This document shows positions 1-5,451 of a DNA stretch of 5,622 nucleotides, piece by piece. The stretch's first letter is position 1. Each line of letters opens with the position of its first letter. The translations under genes and the position numbers were made by a program. The notes under the pieces were generated by a model. The model did no database searches. It was not told the origin of the DNA and saw only the letters and a list, made by a program, of their open reading frames with translations. The DNA comes from Spirochaetaceae bacterium (GTDB taxonomy: Bacteria > Spirochaetota > Spirochaetia > Treponematales > Breznakiellaceae): positions 1 to 5,622 of the forward strand of contig JAIRTD010000025.1 in assembly GCA_031255115.1 (NCBI GenBank), read 5' to 3'.

Positions 1-1
1 T

Positions 2-892
2 ACCGGGCATATCAGGCTGGAGCAGATTCCCTTTTCGTCTTATGGCGCCTTTTTCCCCGGCAGGGCTGAGCGGGAACTGGTAGAGCGTTATGCGGTAACC
101 GGAGGCGTTCCCAAGTATATTGAATTTTTTGGAAGCGGGAACCTGAACCGGGAGATACAAAAAAATATACTTACTACTTCCGGGTTTCTCTACAACGAAC
201 CGTTTTTTCTTTTGCGGACGGAAGTATCGGAAATAGGCAGCTACTATTCGCTTATCAAGGTTATAGCCGCAGGAAACCGCAAGCTGTCGCAGATAGCCTC
301 GGCACTGGAACTTAAACAGTCGGCTATTTCAAAATACCTTGGTACCCTTATTACCCTGGGAATTCTGGAGCGGGAAGTTCCGGTAACCGAGGAGAATCCG
401 GAAAAAAGCAAGAAGGGTCTTTACCGTATCAAAGATCATTTTTTGCGCTTCTGGTTCAGGTTTGTTTTTCCCCGCAGGGGGTATATTGAACTGGGCAGGA
501 GCGGCGAAGTGCTGGAGCAGATAAAACACAACTTTATCGACGGGCATGTAAGTTATGTTTGGGAAGATATTTGCCGCGAAAAAATGTGGGCCCTGGATTT
601 TCAAAAGAGATGGGGGTTTTCCATTGACCGCTGCGGAAGGTGGTGGAACCGGGAACTTGAAATTGACATTGTTGCCTATAATAGTTCCGGTCTTGAGATG
701 ATTTTTGGCGAGTGTAAATTCAGCGCCGGAAAAACAGGGCCCGCCGTATTGCGGAACCTGGAACAAAAGGCAAACGCGGTGCCCTGGAAAAAAGAAAACA
801 GGCGGAACTACTTTGTGCTTTTTTCGATAGGCGGTTTTTCCAGGGAACTTATGGCAATCGCCAAATCCCGGGACGATGTACTTTTGGTATAA
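2..892 (+). CDS. DUF234-type ATP-binding protein, C-terminal part (5' end outside window)
   Basis: The reading frame is open from the first bases of the window, so the gene starts upstream; the TTG at 212 is only an internal codon. 296 residues are visible. They begin at the end of the AAA-type ATPase domain, with the family-typical segment RYAVTGGVPKYIEFF at about residues 31-45. A winged-helix region follows (about residues 80-125, including KLSQIASALELKQSAISKYL). The last part is a DUF234-like domain with the signature of a PD-(D/E)XK nuclease fold: WW at 214-215, E220-I-D222, then GECK with E237 and K239. Walker A and B motifs would lie before the window. Known family: P-loop ATPases of archaeal/MNS type, common in spirochaetes and archaea, with no firmly established role; a defence or toxin role has been suggested for some. 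The ATPase call is firm; the nuclease activity is inference. No partner gene is visible downstream. Confidence 0.9.
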   Translation, partial: TGHIRLEQIPFSSYGAFFPGRAERELVERYAVTGGVPKYIEFFGSGNLNREIQKNILTTSGFLYNEPFFLLRTEVSEIGSYYSLIKVIAAGNRKLSQIASALELKQSAISKYLGTLITLGILEREVPVTEENPEKSKKGLYRIKDHFLRFWFRFVFPRRGYIELGRSGEVLEQIKHNFIDGHVSYVWEDICREKMWALDFQKRWGFSIDRCGRWWNRELEIDIVAYNSSGLEMIFGECKFSAGKTGPAVLRNLEQKANAVPWKKENRRNYFVLFSIGGFSRELMAIAKSRDDVLLV

Positions 893-1010
893 AGGGCGGA
901 CCTTGTGCCCGTCGTCCGGGTTTACCAGCGCCGTCTTTGCCCGCTACGGTAGGGGCCTGCGTTTTTTCAAACCGTAGAATACTGTTAAGAAAAGGTGTAT
1001 ACTTAATAAT
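893..1010 (+). other. Intergenic region with hairpin potential between the ATPase and TlpA-like genes
   Basis: This 118-base gap holds no ORF. CGGAC (897-901) can pair with GTCCG (914-918). A bulged stem can form from GCCC-G-CTA (939-946) and TAG-GGGC (950-956), with a T6 run at 962-967. CTACGGT (944-950) is also an exact inverted copy of ACCGTAG (971-977). The bulged stem plus T run could be a weak rho-independent terminator for the ATPase gene, but five bases separate stem and T run, so this is uncertain. The longer inverted repeat is an alternative structure or an operator for the downstream gene. Confidence 0.35.
998..1003 (+). promoter_or_regulatory. Possible -10 box of the TlpA-like gene
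   Basis: TATACT matches the sigma-70 -10 consensus at five of six positions and ends seven bases before the ATG at 1011. No convincing -35 is seen 16-18 bases upstream (TAGAAT at 975-980 is poor). If used, transcription would begin at or next to the start codon, giving a leaderless mRNA. That would agree with the lack of a well-spaced Shine-Dalgarno: the nearest candidate, AAGG at 992-995, is 15 bases away. Confidence 0.35.
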
Positions 1011-1622
1011 ATGAAGAACCGTTTTATTCGTGGCGAGAGTTTAATACCCCGCGGCTCTGCCGCGCGGTTGTTGATTTTTTCTGTTTTGGCGGCTGGTCTT
1101 GTCCTGGGTATGCCTTTGGCGGCCCAGAGCAGGCAGGACCGGAACATTCCCCAAAATATCGCCGAGGCTTTTCGGAGAGCGGGCCTCCCGGTGTTGAGGC
1201 AAAAGGGGCCGGCGCCTGATTTTACCCTCAAGACTCCTGGTGGCGCGAGCATCAGTCTGGCGGCTCTCAAGGGCAAGGTCGTGTTCCTCAATTTTTGGGC
1301 GACCTGGTGCGGTCCCTGCCGTGTGGAGATGCCTTCGATGGAAGCGGTCTACGGCGAACTCAAAAACAGGGGTTTCGAGGTGCTTGCCGTTGATGTGCAG
1401 GAAAGGGCGGCGGATGTACAAAACTTTTTAACGGAATTCGGCCTGAGCTTTCCTTCGGTTCTGGATACTACCGGAAGGATAAGCCGCCTCTACAATATCA
1501 CCGCTTTTCCGACTACCTTTATTCTTGACCGGGAAGGCAATATCATAATCCGTCTTGTGGGCAGCATCAACTGGAACACTCCCGAAATGATCGCCGCCTT
1601 CAGAACCTTACTTGACGCCTGA
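1011..1622 (+). CDS. Exported TlpA/ResA-like thioredoxin-fold protein
   Basis: 203 residues. The N-terminus is a signal peptide: basic n-region (K2, R4, R7, R14, R19), hydrophobic stretch at about 20-33, and a likely signal peptidase I site in PLAAQS at 35-40. There is no lipobox cysteine, so it is probably periplasmic and soluble or membrane-tethered. The mature part is a TlpA-like thioredoxin domain: PAPDFTL at about 68-73, LKGKVVFLNFWATWCGPC with the active-site cysteines C100 and C103, LAVDVQE near 125-131, and the cis-proline loop TAFPTTF with P167. Members of this family (ResA, TlpA, CcmG) are thiol-disulfide reductants outside the cytoplasm, for example in cytochrome c maturation or protection of oxidised proteins. 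No DsbD/CcdA partner or cytochrome gene is in the window, so the substrate cannot be told. The ATG at 1011 is chosen because it gives a complete signal peptide; its ribosome binding site is poor. Its 3' end faces the minus-strand block. Confidence 0.93.
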   Translation: MKNRFIRGESLIPRGSAARLLIFSVLAAGLVLGMPLAAQSRQDRNIPQNIAEAFRRAGLPVLRQKGPAPDFTLKTPGGASISLAALKGKVVFLNFWATWCGPCRVEMPSMEAVYGELKNRGFEVLAVDVQERAADVQNFLTEFGLSFPSVLDTTGRISRLYNITAFPTTFILDREGNIIIRLVGSINWNTPEMIAAFRTLLDA

Positions 1623-1633
1623 GCGCCGGCGCT
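1622..1633. repeat. 12-base perfect palindrome at the TlpA-like stop codon
   Basis: AGCGCCGGCGCT reads the same on both strands and begins at the last base of the stop codon. As RNA it could form only a four-pair stem with a four-base loop, and no T run follows. It may contribute to mRNA 3'-end stability or be chance in GC-rich sequence. Confidence 0.4.
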
Positions 1634-1650
1634 GGTCCTTAGCGTCTAAC

Positions 1651-1685
1651 AACCCGCCTGCCTGTCAAACAAGCCTTGTGGGGTT
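1651..1685. terminator. Weak hairpin region between convergent genes
   Basis: The 97-base gap between the two convergent stop codons contains an outer stem AACCC (1651-1655) with GGGTT (1681-1685) and an inner stem ACAA (1669-1672) with TTGT (1676-1679). Neither strand has a proper T run after it (only TTT on the plus strand, GTTGTT on the minus strand). A shared bidirectional terminator is expected by position, and this is the best candidate, but the structure is weak. Confidence 0.25.
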
Positions 1686-1719
1686 TATACTCCATACCTT
1701 CGATCTGTATTTGCCGGAA

Positions 1720-2277
1720 CTAGGCAAAACCTTTGGGCGGGCCCAGTATCTCGGCCATGATCACCGCTTGCTGGAGCGGGGTATATGGTTCAAGTTTCTT
1801 TTCAAAATTTGAACCTTGGGTCTTTGTCTCGTCCTGCGCGCGGGGCGCGTCTTTAGAGGGAGCGGGTGAACTATATTTAGGCGCGGGCGGGCTGTACTTT
1901 GGCGCGGCCCGCGATGAACTCAATCTGGAAGACCCGGCTTCTTTCTCCGGGGAAAGCTCCAGGCGTTCTTCGTAGGTCCTGATTTGTTCCATAAATTTTG
2001 TCTTGGCGTCGTCCAGGGTCTGCAAGAACGCGGTGTTGTCCGTCTGCTTCCGTACTTTTGAAACCGGCTTGGGAAAAGGAGACGAATCAGAGCGGAATGT
2101 ATCATCGGTCTCCCAATGGGGCCTAAAACTTTGTTCTTCATCGCGGTCTTCAAAAAAATCGACAGGCTGGGGAGCTGCCCGGGACTGCTCATTCCTTTTT
2201 CTGGAAGCAAAAATCCTTATGGCGATGATCGCCGCAATGGGAATAAGACCTACGAGTGTACTGAACATGTCCTCCAT
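1720..2277 (-). CDS. Membrane-anchored protein of unknown function, third gene of the nfeD-floA operon
   Basis: 185 residues; not recognised as a named family. One N-terminal membrane segment (about residues 5-23, TLVGLIPIAAIIAIRIF) is followed by basic residues (RKR at 26-28), which predicts a long cytoplasmic tail. The tail is polar: an acidic patch (DFFEDRDEE, 40-48), a helical stretch rich in charge (about 83-113), a Ser/Pro/Ala-rich section with two near repeats of APKYS (125-129 and 132-136), and a compact hydrophobic C-terminus YTPLQQAVIMAEILGPPKG (165-183). The end resembles short C-terminal motifs of the kind seen in Bacteroidetes proteins that finish in 'SEIL', which is my recollection and not a search result. 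The start at 2277 has a good ribosome binding site (AAGGAA, five bases upstream). It lies nine bases behind floA, in the place of yqfB in Bacillus subtilis, though I see no similarity to that protein. Role at FloA microdomains is inference. Confidence 0.85.
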   Translation of the reverse strand: MEDMFSTLVGLIPIAAIIAIRIFASRKRNEQSRAAPQPVDFFEDRDEEQSFRPHWETDDTFRSDSSPFPKPVSKVRKQTDNTAFLQTLDDAKTKFMEQIRTYEERLELSPEKEAGSSRLSSSRAAPKYSPPAPKYSSPAPSKDAPRAQDETKTQGSNFEKKLEPYTPLQQAVIMAEILGPPKGFA

Positions 2278-2282
2278 AACCG

Positions 2283-2288
2283 TTCCTT
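2283..2288 (-). promoter_or_regulatory. Ribosome binding site overlapping the floA stop codon
   Basis: AAGGAA on the minus strand begins within the floA stop codon TAA (2289-2287) and stands five bases before the ATG of the next gene. This supports that start over the second ATG nine bases further on, and indicates translational coupling to floA. Confidence 0.7.
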
Positions 2289-3273
2289 ATTTGGCGTTCC
2301 CCGAATTTCCTATGGAAGAACGCATATCCGTGTCGGCCTGTACGTTCTTGAGCCGGTAGTAATCCATGACGCCCAGGTGGCCGTTCTTGAAGGCGTCGGC
2401 TATGGCAAGGGGGATTTCCGCCTCGGCAAGCACTACCTTGGCGCGGTTCTCCTGAACCAGGGCAACCATTTCCTGTTCCCGGGCCTGGGCTGCCGCGCGG
2501 CGTTTTTCCGCCTCGGCCTGGAAGCGCCGTTTGTCAGCTTCGGCCTGGTCAGCCTGGAGTTTGGCGCCTACGTTTTCGCCTACGTCAATGTCGGCTATAT
2601 CAATAGAAAGAATCTCAAAGGCGGTTCCCGCGTCAAGGCCTTTTTCCAGAACCCGCTTGGAAATAATATCGGGGTTTTCGAGTACCGCCTTATAGGACTC
2701 GGCGGAACCGATGGTGGTAACAATGCCTTCGCCTACACGGGCAATGATGGTTTCCTCGGTAGCGCCGCCGACCAGTCGTTCAATATTGGCCCGTACCGTA
2801 ACCCTTGCCTTTACGCAGAGCTGGATACCGTCCTTTGCCACAGCGTCTATAGTAACTTTTCCCTTGGAACTGTCGGGACAGTCAATGACCTTGGGATTGA
2901 CGCTGGTCCTGACCGCCTCAAGCACATCGCGTCCGGCAAGGTCTATGGCGGCGGCCCGCTGGAAGGGGAGGGGTATATTGGCTTTGTTGGCGGCAACCAG
3001 GGCGCGGCTCACCTTCATCACATCGCCCCGGGCAAGGAAGTGGGTTTCAAGCATATCGCTTGCCACATCGATTCCCGCCTTGCTAAGCATGATACGGGAG
3101 TCAACGATAATGCCGGGGTTTACATGGCGCAGCCACATACCCACAAGGCGGCCCATGCCTACATAGGCCCCGGAAAGCAAGGCGCGGAACCACAGCCCAA
3201 AAAAGCGGAAGAACAAAAGAATAAAACCAAGCGCAAAGGCTCCGGCGACAACAAGAACAATTAAATACGGCAT
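2287..3273 (-). CDS. floA: Flotillin-like protein FloA
   Basis: 328 residues, close to the roughly 330 of the Bacillus subtilis FloA (YqfA). A hydrophobic membrane hairpin or anchor covers about residues 3-35. The SPFH/flotillin core follows, with the family segments [19 protein letters not shown] (63-81), [31 protein letters not shown], and [28 protein letters not shown] (158-185). After it come [33 protein letters not shown] and an Ala/Glu-rich coiled coil (about 238-285). The strongly conserved end is [23 protein letters not shown] (300-322). FloA oligomers organise functional membrane microdomains. An upstream in-frame start at 3360 would add 29 residues, but the ATG at 3273 has a G6 Shine-Dalgarno and gives the family's usual N-terminus. 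The upstream nfeD and downstream small membrane gene form the expected raft-related cluster. It has its own promoter as well. Confidence 0.97.
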   Translation of the reverse strand: MPYLIVLVVAGAFALGFILLFFRFFGLWFRALLSGAYVGMGRLVGMWLRHVNPGIIVDSRIMLSKAGIDVASDMLETHFLARGDVMKVSRALVAANKANIPLPFQRAAAIDLAGRDVLEAVRTSVNPKVIDCPDSSKGKVTIDAVAKDGIQLCVKARVTVRANIERLVGGATEETIIARVGEGIVTTIGSAESYKAVLENPDIISKRVLEKGLDAGTAFEILSIDIADIDVGENVGAKLQADQAEADKRRFQAEAEKRRAAAQAREQEMVALVQENRAKVVLAEAEIPLAIADAFKNGHLGVMDYYRLKNVQADTDMRSSIGNSGNAK

Positions 3274-3277
3274 AACG

Positions 3278-3284
3278 CCCCCCT
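3278..3284 (-). promoter_or_regulatory. floA ribosome binding site
   Basis: The minus strand reads AGGGGGG, four bases before the floA ATG. The run of six G is an unusual but workable Shine-Dalgarno (G-U pairing at one position) and decides the start at 3273 over the longer frame. Confidence 0.65.
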
Positions 3285-3312
3285 GACTAAATTGATGGTC
3301 TATCTCACTCTT

Positions 3313-3341
3313 ATAGTATCCAATATTCCCCAATGAATCAA
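3313..3341 (-). promoter_or_regulatory. Sigma-70-type promoter of floA
   Basis: On the minus strand a -35 box TTGATT (3341-3336) and a -10 box TACTAT (3318-3313) are separated by exactly 17 bases. Each matches consensus at four of six positions. Transcription would begin near 3306, leaving a leader of about 33 bases that includes the floA ribosome binding site. The -35 lies inside the proximal copy of a 13-base direct repeat. This promoter would let floA and the following gene be expressed apart from nfeD. Confidence 0.6.
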
Positions 3342-3363
3342 CAACGCTACGAATCAACAACGC
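3335..3363. repeat. Tandem pair of 13-base direct repeats upstream of floA
   Basis: GAATCAACAACGC occurs at 3335-3347 and again, without mismatch, at 3351-3363, with three bases between (period 16). On the minus strand the unit reads GCGTTGTTGATTC. The promoter-proximal copy contains the -35 box of floA; the distal copy holds an extra TTGATT 16 bases further upstream. The arrangement suits a direct-repeat activator or repressor site, or a recent short duplication. Confidence 0.85.
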
Positions 3364-3390
3364 AGGAGACGGGCCCCGCGGCGCAATGAC

Positions 3391-5004
3391 CTACACTACT
3401 TCTACCACAATCCTGCTGCCCAGGACCTTGCTTACCCTGACCTGGACGCCGCTTTCGGCAAAAGCCCCTTCGGTTTCGACTCCGTAGATCCTGTCTTCTA
3501 TACGGGCCTTGCCTGAGGGCCGCAGGGTGGTAATGGCCGCGCCGGTTTTTCCGAGGAGCAGGGTATAGTCCTCGCCGCCTGAATTTGCGCCGGCAGTCCC
3601 GAAAGCGCCCGCCGCTCCGCCGGGATCAACGCCGCCTGCTGTTCCGGTGATACTGGTCTTGAGGGTCAGCGGGTCGAATATGCGGATGCGCGGTCCCATG
3701 AGGACGATAAACGCTATTGCCGTAATGGAGGCAATGATGCCCATGGTAACTACCACCACGTTTCTGCCGAGGAGGCTCCATTCCCAGTCTGTAACGGGAA
3801 ACACAAAATCCTGCATGGAAAGAACCAGCGAGAGGCCGATGAGGATTATACCGGAAATGCCCACAACGCCAAAGCCGGGAAGTATGAATATCTCAACGGC
3901 AAGAAGGGCCAATCCTATCAAAAAGAGAAGCATTTCCAGTGAGGCGACGGTTCCCAAAAGGGCGTTGGAACCAAAGACCAGGAGAAAGGCTATGATGGCG
4001 GTAACGCCGAAAAATCCAAAGCCGGGGCTCTGGAGTTCCATAAAGATCATCACAAGGCCCACGATGATGAGCAGTATCTGCACCGGGCCCGAGGTCAGGA
4101 GGGCAACCAGGGAATCGGCCGGGCCCGGACTGCGCAGCACCGGAACGCCGCTTATGCCCGCCGCGGAGAACAGAGCCTCCTGGCTGTCGACGATACCGCT
4201 GGTAAGCCCGTAGGACGCGGCCTCACCCGCGGTAAGGGAAAGAAGTTTTCCCGGCGGGCAGATGACCGAACCCCGTTCAACCCTGAGGCTGGTATCCTTT
4301 TCGAGCCTTTCCAGATCTTCTTTGGTAAGCGCCCTGGGGCTGCCGTTTACCGTACATTCCCAAAGCTCCACATCCAGGTCCACCATGGCAAGGGCTATGC
4401 CTACAGGGTGGCCGTTCCGCTCGGCAAGGGACGCCATCTGGGAACGTACTGCCGCGACGGTTTTTTCCCCGGCGGCTTCGCTTTCTCCGGAAGGACTCAT
4501 CATTACCGGCGCGGCGGCGCCAATGGAAGTTCCCGGCGCCATATAGATATCCTTGCAGGACAGGGCAATAAGCGCGCCGGCCGACCAGCTTACCCCCATG
4601 GAACCCTCACTGTTGTTTATCCAGGCTATGGTAGGTATGTCTCTTATTGAAAGAATATTGGAAGTAATTTGAAGGGCCGAGTCAACCCTTCCGCCAAAGG
4701 TGTCGATTTCAAAAACCAGAGTACCGGCGCTTTGCTCCCGGGCCGTTTTTATTTGCCGCCGTACAAAGGCGGCCAGGGAAGGACTTATATCCCCTTTGAC
4801 CGAAATAATCCACGCCGCCCCGGGAACAGCGGCGTTCTCCGCGGCAGGGGCCGGCTGGGTTTGAGCTGCCAGAGGCTGCAAAGAAAACAGGGCAGCGCAA
4901 AAAAACACCAGGACGGATAATACCATCAGGTGCCGCAGGAAAGGAGCCGCCCCTCCCCGGAAAACAGGAGCATGTGTCTTGAGGCAATATAATTGGCTGT
5001 TCAT
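3391..5004 (-). CDS. nfeD: Long NfeD-family membrane protein with ClpP-class serine protease domain
   Basis: 537 residues from the ATG at 5004. Signal peptide: hydrophobic stretch about 27-42, cleavage near PLAAQ (the same five residues as in the TlpA-like protein). The ClpP-class domain spans about 63-281, with EIDTFGG (99-105), a candidate nucleophile S141 in WSAGALIA, MAPGTSIGAAAP (155-166), and K181 as candidate general base of a Ser-Lys dyad like that of Pyrococcus PH1510. Five membrane segments follow (about 308-325, 332-351, 357-377, 379-397, 415-437). A Gly/Ala-rich linker (about 454-477) leads to a C-terminal OB-fold NfeD domain (about 485-537, LLGKTGAAITTLRPSGKARI onward). Long NfeD proteins are partners of stomatin/flotillin proteins; PH1510 cleaves the C-terminus of its stomatin. 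The next gene is floA, as expected. A TTG at 5031 could add nine residues. The ATG at 5004 lacks a clear Shine-Dalgarno. The catalytic assignment rests on motif alignment by eye. Confidence 0.94.
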   Translation of the reverse strand: MNSQLYCLKTHAPVFRGGAAPFLRHLMVLSVLVFFCAALFSLQPLAAQTQPAPAAENAAVPGAAWIISVKGDISPSLAAFVRRQIKTAREQSAGTLVFEIDTFGGRVDSALQITSNILSIRDIPTIAWINNSEGSMGVSWSAGALIALSCKDIYMAPGTSIGAAAPVMMSPSGESEAAGEKTVAAVRSQMASLAERNGHPVGIALAMVDLDVELWECTVNGSPRALTKEDLERLEKDTSLRVERGSVICPPGKLLSLTAGEAASYGLTSGIVDSQEALFSAAGISGVPVLRSPGPADSLVALLTSGPVQILLIIVGLVMIFMELQSPGFGFFGVTAIIAFLLVFGSNALLGTVASLEMLLFLIGLALLAVEIFILPGFGVVGISGIILIGLSLVLSMQDFVFPVTDWEWSLLGRNVVVVTMGIIASITAIAFIVLMGPRIRIFDPLTLKTSITGTAGGVDPGGAAGAFGTAGANSGGEDYTLLLGKTGAAITTLRPSGKARIEDRIYGVETEGAFAESGVQVRVSKVLGSRIVVEVV

Positions 5005-5014
5005 ACCATTAGTG

Positions 5015-5040
5015 TATAGTATTTTTGGCAAGAACGCTAC
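5015..5040 (-). promoter_or_regulatory. Possible promoter/operator of nfeD
   Basis: The minus strand holds ATACTATA (5022-5015), the same octamer that contains the floA -10 box. Just upstream is GTAGCGTTCTTG (5040-5029), which differs at one base from GTAGCGTTGTTG upstream of floA. A -35 at 17-base spacing would be ATGAGT, a poor match, so an activator or another sigma factor might be needed. If TACTAT is the -10, transcription would begin about five bases before the ATG. Confidence 0.4.
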
Positions 5041-5085
5041 TCATCCAACGAAGAGATCCCCGGAGTTCTACCCCTGAATTTTTCA

Positions 5086-5451
5086 TTAAACAATGGGAAG
5101 CAAATGGACACGGATCTTACGCGAATCAATGGTAATGAGAGCGCCTTCTTCAATATCGGCAGACAAGGTTTTTAGTGCGCCAAGCACCCTGCCGCCGATC
5201 CTGCCCGGTCCCAGAGCGGCGGTCCGTATCTGTATGACACTTGGTTTGTTGCCGTGGCTGATGGCAAGAATGAATCCAAAATCAAGATCATTGGTCAGGA
5301 CAGTAAATCCATAGCTTTGTGCGTAGGCCACGATTCCGGTGTCCGGCGCGTCCGGGGGGCCAATAGATGACCAGTGTACTGCTTCTATGCCGTTACCAGC
5401 CAGAAAATCCACCCACCGGGGAGAAAGGTTCATGTCAACAAGGATTTTCAT
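5086..5451 (-). CDS. DUF5615 PIN-like protein, probable toxin
   Basis: 121 residues from the ATG at 5451. The N-terminus MKILVDMNLSPRWVDFLA is typical of DUF5615 (Mut7-C-like PIN fold). Acidic residues expected at a PIN active site are present: D6, D37 in DAPDTGI, and D55/D57 in the TNDLDF motif (53-58). The end DSRKIRVHLLPI (109-120) also fits the family. The length is normal and nothing is missing. PIN-fold proteins are usually metal-dependent RNases; DUF5615 members are regularly paired with DUF433 proteins in toxin-antitoxin-like modules, and here the DUF433 gene is directly upstream with a four-base ATGA overlap. A start at 5478 is also open and would add nine residues, but it lies inside the antitoxin gene and would lose the family's normal beginning. 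There is no Shine-Dalgarno, so translation is probably coupled to the upstream gene. RNase activity is inferred from family. Confidence 0.88.
   Translation of the reverse strand: MKILVDMNLSPRWVDFLAGNGIEAVHWSSIGPPDAPDTGIVAYAQSYGFTVLTNDLDFGFILAISHGNKPSVIQIRTAALGPGRIGGRVLGALKTLSADIEEGALITIDSRKIRVHLLPIV

Noticed and set aside
1612..1812. 66-codon plus-strand open frame across the convergent gap
   Set aside because: It overlaps the end of the TlpA-like gene and runs into the opposite-strand gene; its protein shows no domain and there is no ribosome binding site.
2116..3264. Long plus-strand open frame of 382 codons opposite floA
   Set aside because: It is wholly antisense to the unmistakable FloA gene. 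Its translation is Gly/His-rich without recognisable domains, and it lacks its own ribosome binding site or context. It follows from the codon bias of floA.
3274..3360. Upstream extension of floA to 3360 (29 extra residues)
   Set aside because: The extension runs through the predicted promoter and direct repeat, is not hydrophobic, and the ATG at 3273 has a G6 Shine-Dalgarno and gives the normal family length.
3364..3390. GC-rich self-complementary stretch between nfeD and floA as a terminator
   Set aside because: It contains CCGCGG and GGGCCC palindromes, but no stable stem with a loop followed by a T run on the minus strand.
5032..5085. Terminator between the toxin gene and nfeD
   Set aside because: Only short imperfect pairings (AGA/TCT arms around CTCCGGGGAT) are seen, with no T run, so transcription from the toxin gene into nfeD cannot be excluded.
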